Below are positions 1 through 8,618 of a DNA stretch of 39,507 nt, piece after piece; position 1 is the stretch's first letter; every line of letters starts with the position of its first letter. The DNA lies in assembly GCA_020722095.1 (NCBI GenBank), contig DYLM01000003.1:28748-68254 (forward strand). The letters run 5' to 3'. The translations under genes were made by a program, and so were the position numbers. The stretch is from Chloroherpeton thalassium (GTDB taxonomy: Bacteria > Bacteroidota > Ignavibacteria > Kapaibacteriales > UBA2268). The notes beneath the pieces are model-generated. The model saw nothing but the letters and a program-made list of their open reading frames with translations. It ran no database searches and was not told where the DNA came from.

Positions 1-102
1 AGATTTGGCTCTGATGACCGAAGAGACGGAGGCGACAGACGCGAAGGTGGCAGATTTGGCTCTGATGACCGAAGAGGCGGAGGCGACAGACGCGGAGGAG
101 AT
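1..102 (+). repeat. 51-bp tandem repeat, 2 copies, coding RFGSDDRRxGGDRRxGG
   Basis: agatttggctctgatgaccgaagag... begins at 1 and again at 52 with few mismatches. Confidence 0.85.
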
Positions 103-420
103 AGAAGAGACGGATTCAAATCAGATAGACCAAGAAGAAGTGAAGATTTTCCACAAAGTGGTAGAAGACCATATTCACCAGTAGAAGGTGGAGAAAGCAC
201 AGCACCAAGAAGAGAGAGGTCATCTGATGACAGACGCAGTAGCGGTGGATTTTCGGGCGATAGAAAACGCACTGGTGGATTTTCAGGGGACAAAAGACGT
301 AGCGGTGGATTTGGCGATAAAAGACGCAGTGGTAGCGGTGCATTTTCAGGTGATAGAAAACGCTCCGACAAAAAAGGTGACTTTAAATCAAGCAGACCCA
401 AAAGGTCAAAAGACAATTAA
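1..420 (+). CDS. C-terminal part of an RG/RGG-rich protein (RNA helicase or other RNA-binding protein tail), 5' end outside window
   Basis: Frame 1 is open from base 1 to TAA at 418-420: RFGSDDRRDGGDRREGGRFGSDDRRGGGDRRGG...SGGFSGDRKRTGGFSGDKRRSGGFGDKRRSGSGAFSGDRKRSDKKGDFKSSRPKRSKDN*. Low complexity, basic. Confidence 0.8.
   Translation, partial: RFGSDDRRDGGDRREGGRFGSDDRRGGGDRRGGDRRDGFKSDRPRRSEDFPQSGRRPYSPVEGGESTAPRRERSSDDRRSSGGFSGDRKRTGGFSGDKRRSGGFGDKRRSGSGAFSGDRKRSDKKGDFKSSRPKRSKDN
241..363 (+). repeat. Degenerate in-frame tandem repeat (30/30/27/36 bp) coding [S/T]GGFSGD[RK][KR]R
   Basis: Units 241-270, 271-300, 301-327, 328-363, all multiples of 3 bp. Confidence 0.8.
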
Positions 421-442
421 TATTAGTTTGTAATTAGCAATT

Positions 443-2269
443 ATGAGCAAATCACAGACGAAAGTTAAGGATACATTTTACTCCCAAATTTTTGGTTTTA
501 TTAAGCCATATTTGGGAGTAATTGGTTTAGCGATGTTTCTGAATTTTGTATTCTCATCGTTAAACGCATTTTCAGTTGCATTAATTAAACCCGTTTTTCA
601 GATAATTTTTGAATCAGAAACAATCCAAACCGCTCAATCAAGTGAATTTTTCTTAGATAATCTGAAAAATCAAATCTTTGGATCAATTTCCAAACTAATT
701 ATCTCGCCAAAAGGAATTCCAGCAAGTTTAGTTAATTTAAGTTTATTGATAATTGTAACATTTCTACTCAAAAATATTATTAAATATATTGCAGTTATCG
801 CTACTGTGAAGTTTGAAGAAGGAATTGTGAAAACAATTCGCGACCGAATATTTGCAAAATTAACTTCGCTTTCCATTGGCTATTACACCAAAAACAAACA
901 AGGAAACTTAATCTCAATAATTGCCAACGAGACTACTGCACTTTCCTCAACTACAATTGCAGCATTTTCAACAATAATACGCGAAAGCATCCAAGTGTTC
1001 TTATTTGCCATTTTATTGTTATCAATTTCGCCTCAATTAACTTTGATTTCATCAGTTACTGCCGTAGTTAGTATCGTTATTATTCGAATTGCTCGTAAAT
1101 ATCTCCGAAAATATGCCCAAAGAATGCAAGCTGCTATGAGTAATTACACTTCTACAATGCAAGAATCTTTCTATGGGATTAGAATTATCAAGGCTTATTC
1201 TGCCGAAGAGCATATCAATAATCGATTCTTTAGCAATACGATGAACTATGTGAAATCTGCAATTAAACATAAGAAAATCATCACTCTTTTGCCCGCTTTT
1301 AACGAAGTTGCAGCGATTTCTGCCTTGACTTTTGTCTTATATTTTGGTGGCTTGCAGGTTATCAACAAGCAATTAACAAGCGATGATTTGATGCTTTTCT
1401 TATTTTCCCTCTTCTCAATTATGTCTCCGATTACAACTGTGATAAATAACTTTTCACAACTTCCACGTGGACGAGTTGCAGCAGAAAAAATCTTTGAAAT
1501 ACTAAATTATGACGAAAGTATAAAGTCGGGAAATGTCCGTGAAATTACTTTGAATGATAAAATTGAATTTAAAAATGTTACTTTTGGATATACTGACAAA
1601 AAGGTTTTGGATAATGTGTCCTTTATTTTGCCAAAAGGAAAGGTTATGGCAATAGTTGGAGCCAGTGGAAGTGGAAAATCAACAATATTGGACTTAATTG
1701 TACGATTTTACGACCCAAATTCAGGCACAATTTCATTTGATAATAAAAATATAATTGATTTTGACTTACATTATTACCGAAAAATGTTCGGGATTGTATC
1801 TCAGGAAACCACTCTTTTCAATGATACGATTGAAAATAATATTAAATTTGGTAGGGAATACATCACCGAAGAGCAAATTATTTCGGCTACAAAACTTGCA
1901 AATGCTTTCAACTTTATTAGCAGTCTTCCTGAAGGTTTTAAAACGATAATTGGTGATAGAGGAGTGCAATTATCTGGCGGAGAAAGGCAGAGAATTGCCA
2001 TTGCTCGTGCTTTGTTGGACAATCCACAAGTGCTGATATTCGACGAAGCCACTTCCGCATTGGATAATGAATCGGAGAAAATAGTGCAAACAGCAATCAA
2101 CGAAGTTCTGAACGAAAAAACGGCAATAATTGTTGCTCATCGTTTGTCAACCGTTGTAAATGCCGACATAATAATGGTATTAAAAGATGGAAAGATTGTT
2201 GAGACAGGCAATCACAAAGAACTATTATCCAAAGACGGCATTTATAAGAAACTATACGAAATGCAATAG
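443..2269 (+). CDS. ABC transporter, fused permease/ATPase (MsbA-like lipid/multidrug exporter)
   Basis: Six-TM type N-terminus, Walker A GASGSGKST, signature LSGGERQR, Walker B VLIFDEATSALD. Confidence 0.93.
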   Translation: MSKSQTKVKDTFYSQIFGFIKPYLGVIGLAMFLNFVFSSLNAFSVALIKPVFQIIFESETIQTAQSSEFFLDNLKNQIFGSISKLIISPKGIPASLVNLSLLIIVTFLLKNIIKYIAVIATVKFEEGIVKTIRDRIFAKLTSLSIGYYTKNKQGNLISIIANETTALSSTTIAAFSTIIRESIQVFLFAILLLSISPQLTLISSVTAVVSIVIIRIARKYLRKYAQRMQAAMSNYTSTMQESFYGIRIIKAYSAEEHINNRFFSNTMNYVKSAIKHKKIITLLPAFNEVAAISALTFVLYFGGLQVINKQLTSDDLMLFLFSLFSIMSPITTVINNFSQLPRGRVAAEKIFEILNYDESIKSGNVREITLNDKIEFKNVTFGYTDKKVLDNVSFILPKGKVMAIVGASGSGKSTILDLIVRFYDPNSGTISFDNKNIIDFDLHYYRKMFGIVSQETTLFNDTIENNIKFGREYITEEQIISATKLANAFNFISSLPEGFKTIIGDRGVQLSGGERQRIAIARALLDNPQVLIFDEATSALDNESEKIVQTAINEVLNEKTAIIVAHRLSTVVNADIIMVLKDGKIVETGNHKELLSKDGIYKKLYEMQ

Positions 2270-2291
2270 AAGAGAAAGAAGCATTTTAATT

Positions 2292-2326
2292 AAATCCTGC
2301 AAGTTATGAATTTGCAGGATTTTTTT
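2292..2326 (+). terminator. Rho-independent terminator downstream of the ABC transporter
   Basis: Perfect 11-bp stem AAATCCTGCAA/TTGCAGGATTT, 9-nt loop, then T-run. Confidence 0.88.
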
Positions 2327-2374
2327 ATTTTGTTAATTTGTAATAAAAGGCAAATAACAGAGGAAGTTTTATTG

Positions 2375-2737
2375 GTCAGATTTGCTGTCATTCCCACGAG
2401 AGTTGGAATCCATAGCCCGCGAATTTATTCGTGGGTGCATTTTGTAAAGGCTTTCTCATAAGTAAGATTTTACAAAACAATTTTCATCAATTAAGATATG
2501 GCTTGTGTGAATTATATCTAATCAAAAGACCTTATTTTTATTATTTACCTTAGTAGAGAAATAATTTCCATTTTGATACACCAAACCTTATAACCTTATT
2601 CAATTAAAAAAATCAGGAAATAAGGTTGTTATGTTTCGTTTGGTTCATTTCTTTCTACTAAGGTTATTAGGTTAAATAAGGTTCTAAAATTTTTTTATTT
2701 AATATTTTCCAAAAAATCAACTTATAAGACAGCCCTC
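2375..2737. repeat. Composite relic of the dispersed GAGGCTGTCTCATAAGTC element
   Basis: 2375-2414 matches the left inner part of the copy at 36134 (about 36/40). 2449-2470 ggctttctcataagtaagattt matches the left terminus (20/22). 2717-2737 tcaacttataagacagccctc resembles the inverted right terminus. Confidence 0.7.
2547..2664. repeat. Large imperfect intergenic palindrome
   Basis: ACCTTAGTAGA (2547-2557) / TCTACTAAGGT (2654-2664), with inner CCAAAC/GTTTGG and AACCTTATT/AATAAGGTT pairs. Confidence 0.8.
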
Positions 2738-2874
2738 TACTACCCCAAACACCCAGTACCCAGCACCCGACACAAATATCAACTAAAAAATAATTAACAT
2801 TTTTAATTACTTTTAAATCATTTTTCTAATTTTGTATTATATTTAAAAGCATTTACAAATAATTGGGGTAAATT

Positions 2875-3870
2875 ATGGCAATAGATTATAAAACAAGTGG
2901 CGTGGATATCAAAGCTGGTGAAGAAACAGTTGATAAAATAAAGCCGATGATTAAAAAAACTCATCGCAAGGAAGTTCTTTCGGAAATTGGATTGTTCGGT
3001 GGTTTTTTTGATGCAAAATTTCCCGATTATAATCATCCAGTATTGGTAGCAAGTACTGATGGAGTAGGAACTAAACTCAAAGTTGCCTATGCAATGAATA
3101 AACATAATACAGTAGGCAATTGCTTGGTAAATCATTGTGTTAATGATATTTTAACTTCAGGTGCTCGTCCATTATTTTTCTTAGATTATTTTGCAACTGG
3201 CAAATTAAACCCCGAAATTGCTACTCAGGTGATTGAAGGTTTTGCAAATGGTTGCGTAGAAAATGGAGTGGCTTTATTGGGCGGCGAAACTGCCGAAATG
3301 CCCTCAATTTATACAGGCGAGGAATACGACGTTTCGGGGACAATTGTTGGAGTTGTGGAAAAGGATAAGATCGTTGATGGCAAAAAGATAATTGAAAATG
3401 ATGTGTTAATAGGATTGCCTTCAAATGGATTGCATACAAATGGATATTCGTTGGCTCGGAATGTGCTATTTAGTAAGTACAAAGTTGATGAATATGTTGA
3501 TTCGATTCAAAATACGATTGGCGATGAATTGCTAAAAATACATAAATCATATTTGAAAATAATTGATCCATTACTTAATACTGATTATTTAAAGGGAATT
3601 TCGCACATTACAGGAGGCGGTATTATTGGCAATACTAAGCGAATTATCCCGAAAGGTTTGAAGTTGCAAATTGATTGGAGTAGTTGGGAATTGCCCCCAA
3701 TTTTCAAATTAATCCAAGAGACAGGCAATATTTCAGATGATGAAATGAGGCACGTCTTCAATCTTGGAATAGGCTTAATTCTTGTTGTTGATAGGCAAAA
3801 TGTAGATTCAGTTCTCGAGATTCTTAAAAATGAAAATCCAAAGATAATTGGTAAAGTTATTTCAGAATAA
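2875..3870 (+). CDS. purM: Phosphoribosylformylglycinamidine cyclo-ligase (AIR synthetase)
   Basis: Motifs VASTDGVGTKLKVA, LLGGETAEMPSIY, ITGGGIIGNTKRI; full-length 331 aa. Confidence 0.94.
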   Translation: MAIDYKTSGVDIKAGEETVDKIKPMIKKTHRKEVLSEIGLFGGFFDAKFPDYNHPVLVASTDGVGTKLKVAYAMNKHNTVGNCLVNHCVNDILTSGARPLFFLDYFATGKLNPEIATQVIEGFANGCVENGVALLGGETAEMPSIYTGEEYDVSGTIVGVVEKDKIVDGKKIIENDVLIGLPSNGLHTNGYSLARNVLFSKYKVDEYVDSIQNTIGDELLKIHKSYLKIIDPLLNTDYLKGISHITGGGIIGNTKRIIPKGLKLQIDWSSWELPPIFKLIQETGNISDDEMRHVFNLGIGLILVVDRQNVDSVLEILKNENPKIIGKVISE

Positions 3871-3913
3871 AAAGAAAAATACATAAACTATACTAAATAT
3901 TATTAATTAAATT

Positions 3914-4213
3914 ATGAAAATTTCAGATAAAAATATTATACGAATACAATTACTTTGCAAAGAATACAAGGTTAAGAAATTCTCTGTTTTTGGCTCTGTT
4001 CTGACTGATAAATTTTCATCAGATTCTGACATTAACTTTATAGTTGATTTTTATGAAAATGACCCAATAAAATATACCGATTTATACTACCAACTAAAAG
4101 ATAAATTAGAACAAATTTTGAAACGAAAAATTGACATTATTGAGGAGCGTGGAATAAAAAATTCTTTTTTTAGAAAAGAAATTGAAGAATCTAAAGTTGA
4201 AATTTATGGATAA
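3914..4213 (+). CDS. MNT-type minimal nucleotidyltransferase (antitoxin-like)
   Basis: Pol-beta signature FSVFGSVLTDKFSSDSDINFIVDF, then KRKIDIIEE. Confidence 0.82.
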   Translation: MKISDKNIIRIQLLCKEYKVKKFSVFGSVLTDKFSSDSDINFIVDFYENDPIKYTDLYYQLKDKLEQILKRKIDIIEERGIKNSFFRKEIEESKVEIYG

Positions 4214-4298
4214 TAAGATTAATGCATGGCTGGAGGACGTTTTACGATTCGAAAATAACAAAAAATGGCAGCAAAGCACAAGCAATGCTGCCATTTAA
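4206..4298 (+). pseudogene. 30-aa stub resembling the N-terminus of a HEPN/DUF86 partner
   Basis: Overlaps the MNT stop (ATGGATAA); encodes MDNKINAWLEDVLRFENNKKWQQSTSNAAI*, whose start resembles HEPN partner N-termini; the ORF ends inside a hairpin. Confidence 0.5.
4255..4296 (-). terminator. Rho-independent terminator for the minus-strand gene at 4321-4707
   Basis: Perfect 11-bp stem AAATGGCAGCA (4263-4273) / TGCTGCCATTT (4286-4296), 12-nt loop; minus strand continues into TTTTTGTTATTTTC. Confidence 0.85.
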
Positions 4299-4320
4299 AT
4301 TATAACCACTTGTTTAAATG

Positions 4321-4707
4321 TTATTTTGTTTTAGTAGAGGCTACCAAAGCATCAACAAATCTCTTGTAAATTGTAGCGTTCTGTCCTTGCAAAGTTGCTC
4401 TATCCATAAAAGTAACAGTTGCTTGAGCGATATTAAGTGGAATTTTAATATCAACTGTATCATTTACCTTTTTTTGTTGCGCATTTAAGTCTTGAATTAG
4501 TTTGTCAAATGTTTGCTGAACTTGCAAATAAGCATCAACTTCAGCACCTTTGATTTCAACTGTTTTAAGAACTTGCACAACAAAAACTAAATCACCTACC
4601 ACAACTTTTGGTGTAAGAATAGGGGATTCTTTTGTTTGTGTGTTTTGTTGAGCCATTCCCATAAATGGAATTAAAGCGAGAAAAGCAAAAATAATTAGTC
4701 TTTTCAT
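4321..4707 (-). CDS. Small secreted/periplasmic protein of unknown function
   Basis: 128 aa with signal peptide MKRLIIFAFLALIPFMGMAQ; good coding ORF. Confidence 0.7.
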   Translation of the reverse strand: MKRLIIFAFLALIPFMGMAQQNTQTKESPILTPKVVVGDLVFVVQVLKTVEIKGAEVDAYLQVQQTFDKLIQDLNAQQKKVNDTVDIKIPLNIAQATVTFMDRATLQGQNATIYKRFVDALVASTKTK

Positions 4708-4723
4708 AAAAAATCCTTTTGTT

Positions 4724-5659
4724 TTAAAGAGAAAATTTGATTGTAAATCTATGTAAATTTAAAGCCGAATTTTGCAAGGAAAGTGCATAATCGAAGTATA
4801 GAATATTTGTTTTAATTCCCAAACCTCCACTAAATCCACTTAAACCTTTATCCACATCATTATTAATAGCTTGGCGAACGTAATTATTATATCCAATTCG
4901 AACATCAACATATTTTGAAATATTGAATTCTCCGCCAATTGCTACATTTGCAAACCGCGAGAAGAAATTATCAGTCGTTTCTGCAAGGTTGACAAATGAA
5001 AGGTTGAATAGAAGTGGCAAACCTTTTAACTTATGATTGAATCCGATTCTCAAATCATTGGGTAAATCTTCGGAAACTCCATCAAAAGTTGAGGTTTGCA
5101 ACCCAAAATTAAGTAAAGAAGCGGCAAGATTAGTGCGCCCATCAGGAAAATAGTATAAAATACCTGCATCAAGAGCAAAAGCAGTAGAATTATATTTTTC
5201 GATATTAGAATAAATAAATTTAATTCCAACGCCATAGGTAATATTTGAATCGATGATGTTTGAGTAATTAGCCGCTATCGCAAAGTCGTTAGCACCATAA
5301 GTGCCATTAGTTTCGCCAAGATCATTCACATAATCAAATGAACCGTAATTAGTGTATGATACATTAGCTGCAAACTTACCGCCTTCCCATTGAAATGGCA
5401 TTAAGTATTGAACTACTCCAGAGTTAATATCAAGTGCACCCTTCATAAATGTAGCGGAAAAATTACGATCATTATCGATTGAATATAGCAATGCAGGATT
5501 GAACAGCGAGGCATCTATGTCATTTTCAATGGCAATCACACTTCCCGCAAGCGCTGAAGAACGTGCATTCGAAAAATCACGAAGGAAATTGAAAGTAGTT
5601 GAGTACGCCACATAGTTAGAAATAAAGAATGCAATCAATAATAAAAGTTTGATATTCAT
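4724..5659 (-). CDS. porQ: PorQ-like outer membrane beta-barrel (type IX secretion associated)
   Basis: FNFLRDFSNARSSALAGSVIAIENDIDASLFNPALL; NYGSFDYVNDLGETNGTYGANDFAIAANYSN; GVGIKFIYSNIEKYNSTAFALDAGILYY, a PorQ-like pattern. Confidence 0.72.
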   Translation of the reverse strand: MNIKLLLLIAFFISNYVAYSTTFNFLRDFSNARSSALAGSVIAIENDIDASLFNPALLYSIDNDRNFSATFMKGALDINSGVVQYLMPFQWEGGKFAANVSYTNYGSFDYVNDLGETNGTYGANDFAIAANYSNIIDSNITYGVGIKFIYSNIEKYNSTAFALDAGILYYFPDGRTNLAASLLNFGLQTSTFDGVSEDLPNDLRIGFNHKLKGLPLLFNLSFVNLAETTDNFFSRFANVAIGGEFNISKYVDVRIGYNNYVRQAINNDVDKGLSGFSGGLGIKTNILYFDYALSLQNSALNLHRFTIKFSL

Positions 5660-5670
5660 ATTTAATAAAT

Positions 5671-6126
5671 TTAATAATTTATTAACGATTTTTTTAAAGA
5701 ATTAATTTGTTCAATAAAAAATTTTGGTGGACGAGTAGCTTTTTTGGTTTCTGCATTCATAAAAATATGTTCTGTAAAGCCCGTTGCAATTAAGTCATTA
5801 TCACGAAAAATAGTATAATTAAATCTAAATTTTGCGCCAATAGTGTCCAAGTTTAATTCAGCTTGTATTGTTAGCTTGTCATCATAAACTGCAGCATTGT
5901 GGTAATTGCAGTGAGCTTGAACAAGTGGAAGTTGTATCCCGCTATTTTCTAATTCTGCATATACCAAATCAAAATGTCGCATAAGTTCTGTTCTTCCGAT
6001 TTCGAAAAAACGTAGATAATTGCCATTATAAGCAAATCCCATTTTGTCGGTATCAGCGTATCTAATGCGAATATCATATTTATGGGAAATAATTGTGTCT
6101 GTATTATTATTTTGATTCTGGTTCAT
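5671..6126 (-). CDS. Acyl-CoA thioesterase, 4HBT/YbgC-FadM family
   Basis: RIRYADTDKMGFAYNGNYLRFFEIGRTELMR hot-dog motif. Confidence 0.88.
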   Translation of the reverse strand: MNQNQNNNTDTIISHKYDIRIRYADTDKMGFAYNGNYLRFFEIGRTELMRHFDLVYAELENSGIQLPLVQAHCNYHNAAVYDDKLTIQAELNLDTIGAKFRFNYTIFRDNDLIATGFTEHIFMNAETKKATRPPKFFIEQINSLKKSLINY

Positions 6127-7075
6127 TGATTGGCGTTGTTTTAATTTGAGAAAATAAATTTAAAATTCGTTCAAATTCATCTTTAGAATAAAAATCAATG
6201 CTAATTGTTCCGCTTTCTTCATCTTTTGGCTTAATTTGCACTTTTGTTGCAAATGTATGTCTTAATTTTTCCTCGTAATCTTGCAAGAAAACACGAATAT
6301 TTTGGATTTTGGCATCAGTTTCTTTTTTGGTAATATCAACAATATTATCATTTTCAAGCACAAGTCTGCCAGATTGGAAATCTTTGACTATACGCTCTGT
6401 TTGTCGTACGTTCAGACTTTTGGATTTAATCTCGGTGGCAACAACAGCCATCAAATCTTTATCAACCAAACTAAGTAAACTTCGTGCATGCCCTGCAGAA
6501 ATAAGTCCATCGCGTAGGTCATCTTGTACTTTTAAAGGTAATTTGAGCAATCTAATAAAATTTGTGATTGTTGTTCTGTCTCTGCCAATTCTTTCGGCAA
6601 CTTGCTCTTGGGTGTAATTGCACTCTTCAATCAATCTCTGGTAGCCATTGGCAGTTTCAATTGGGTTTAAATCAACTCTTTGAATATTCTCAATCAATGC
6701 TAATTCAAGCATTTTTACATCTTCTTGTATCTTTAAGATGTAAGCAGGAATTTCCTTTAAACCTGCTTGTTTGCTTGCTCGGAAACGTCTTTCTCCCGAT
6801 ATTAATTCGAACGAATCATTTACTTTACGAACTGTAATGGGCTGAATTAATCCGTGTTTCTTTATAGAATCGCTTAAATCATTAATTGACTGTTGGTCAA
6901 AATCCTTTCTTGGTTGATATGGATTGATAATAATTTTATTGACATCAATCATAGCAAAGATATCGGAAGTGCTTGCTACTTGCGATACTTCAGCTTGGTC
7001 ACTTTTAGGTAAAAGTGCTCCAAGACCTTTTCCGAGACCTTTTCCAACGGAGAATTTTGACTTTTGAATGCTCAT
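6107..7075 (-). CDS. parB: Chromosome-partitioning protein ParB
   Basis: NPYQPRKDFD, ELISGERRFRASKQAGLKEIPAYI, ENIQRVDLNPIE, HTH QEQVAERIGRDRTTITNFIRLLKLP; N-terminal GKGLGKGLGALLP. Confidence 0.95.
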   Translation of the reverse strand: MSIQKSKFSVGKGLGKGLGALLPKSDQAEVSQVASTSDIFAMIDVNKIIINPYQPRKDFDQQSINDLSDSIKKHGLIQPITVRKVNDSFELISGERRFRASKQAGLKEIPAYILKIQEDVKMLELALIENIQRVDLNPIETANGYQRLIEECNYTQEQVAERIGRDRTTITNFIRLLKLPLKVQDDLRDGLISAGHARSLLSLVDKDLMAVVATEIKSKSLNVRQTERIVKDFQSGRLVLENDNIVDITKKETDAKIQNIRVFLQDYEEKLRHTFATKVQIKPKDEESGTISIDFYSKDEFERILNLFSQIKTTPINEPESK

Positions 7076-7189
7076 TACTTACCTTTTGTAAAATTTTGAT
7101 TATAACAAACTACAAAATTATGTTAAATAATTGAAATTTATGATAAATATAGTAAATTTTATTGTTGAACTCCTCAAATAAACCCTCAA

Positions 7190-7969
7190 TTATCTTTTAA
7201 TTATATTTTTATTTCTTTGATAAAGTTCATTTGCTAACGCTAAATAATTTTGTGCTCCAGACGAGGTTGCATCATATTCGATAACAGGTACATTATAACT
7301 TGGTGCTTCTGCTAATCTAACATTCCTTGATATTACTGTGTTGAACACTTTTTCTTTAAAGTGTGAGCGTACTTCTTCCACAACAGAATTCGATATTCTC
7401 AATCTGCCATCAAACATAGTCATCAATACTCCTTCGATGTCCAAATTGGGATTGAAACTATGCTTAACAAGCTGTATTGTATTTAGTAATTGACCCAAAC
7501 CCTCTAAAGCATAATACTCGCATTGAACAGGAATTAGCACAGAATCGGCTGCACACAAACCATTTACCGTTAGAAGTCCCAAAGATGGAGGACTATCGAT
7601 AAGGATAAAATCATAATTATTTTTCTGCTGTTGAAGAATATTCTTTAACCTGTTTTCGCGATTAGTTTGATTGACTAATTCAATCTCGGCTCCAACTAAG
7701 TTAATTGAAGAGGGAAGAATTGATAAATTAGGAAAATTAGTTTCTATCACCACGTTTTCAAATTCAGATTCTTCAACTAATAAATCATAAACTGAACTTT
7801 CGAGCTCTTTTATATCCACTCCGAGTCCCGAAGTTGAATTTGCTTGCGGATCAATATCAACTAAAAGTACTTTGAATTCTAAAACGCCCAAAGAAGCGGC
7901 TAAATTTATTGATGTGGTAGTCTTGCCAACTCCACCTTTTTGATTTGCTATTGTAATAATTTTTGCCAT
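7190..7969 (-). CDS. parA: Chromosome-partitioning ATPase ParA/Soj
   Basis: Deviant Walker A KGGVGKTTTSINLAASL, DIDPQANSTSGLG, IDSPPSLGLLTVNGL. Confidence 0.95.
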   Translation of the reverse strand: MAKIITIANQKGGVGKTTTSINLAASLGVLEFKVLLVDIDPQANSTSGLGVDIKELESSVYDLLVEESEFENVVIETNFPNLSILPSSINLVGAEIELVNQTNRENRLKNILQQQKNNYDFILIDSPPSLGLLTVNGLCAADSVLIPVQCEYYALEGLGQLLNTIQLVKHSFNPNLDIEGVLMTMFDGRLRISNSVVEEVRSHFKEKVFNTVISRNVRLAEAPSYNVPVIEYDATSSGAQNYLALANELYQRNKNIIKR

Positions 7970-8514
7970 TAAAAACCAAATTTTAAAAAATAAAATAAAA
8001 ATGCAGTTGTAATAATTGAATGATTAATTTCACCATTTTTAATCATTTGCTTCACGATTCCCATTTCTGTGGGCAAAATATTGATTTCTTCGTTGGAATC
8101 AAGATTTTGCTCCGAAACGGGCTCTAAACCAGTCCATAAATATGTGTAACATTTATTATTCAAAAATGCAGGATTGGGCTGTGTAACTCCAAGCAATTGT
8201 AAATCTTCATTGGAGGAATAACCGGTTTCCTCTAAACATTCTCTTCGTGCCGCATCAATTGGTAATTCGCCAGTTTCAATTAGCCCGCCAGGAATTTCAA
8301 TTGTGACAGAGTTGCTACCTTGCCTAAATTGCTCGATTAGTAGCACTTTATTATCCTTTGTAATTGGAATAATATTTGCCCAATCGTTTGAATCCAACAC
8401 TACAAATTCCGAAGTTTTTTTCCAGATTGGGTGAAATCTTTTAACTAAATCAGCCCTGAAAATTTTGAGTTCTTGTATTCGTTCTTTGGAAATTGTTTCC
8501 CATTTTGGTATCAT
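7969..8514 (-). CDS. NUDIX hydrolase (ADP-ribose pyrophosphatase-like)
   Basis: NUDIX box GGLIETGELPIDAARRECLEETGY; 1-nt overlap with parA. Confidence 0.9.
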   Translation of the reverse strand: MIPKWETISKERIQELKIFRADLVKRFHPIWKKTSEFVVLDSNDWANIIPITKDNKVLLIEQFRQGSNSVTIEIPGGLIETGELPIDAARRECLEETGYSSNEDLQLLGVTQPNPAFLNNKCYTYLWTGLEPVSEQNLDSNEEINILPTEMGIVKQMIKNGEINHSIITTAFLFYFLKFGF

Positions 8515-8618
8515 AAAAAATGAATTTGGTTTAAATTCAAAATTAACTATAAAAATGAAAATAATATTAACATTAGGAATGTTAATTGAATTGTAAAGAA
8601 ATTGAAGGTATTTTTGGT

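Noticed and set aside
188-433. ORF-track proteins at 188..433(+) and 116..343(-)
   Set aside because: Both overlap the frame-1 RG-rich coding tail; their sequences are shadows of the repeats, with no family resemblance.
1461-1471. TTCCACGTGGA resembling a parS core
   Set aside because: Only the central CCACGTGG part matches and the outer positions do not; lies within the ABC transporter coding sequence.
2875-3870. Purine riboswitch before purM
   Set aside because: No conserved purine-riboswitch core was recognised in the upstream gap; the palindrome there appears tied to the repeat element.
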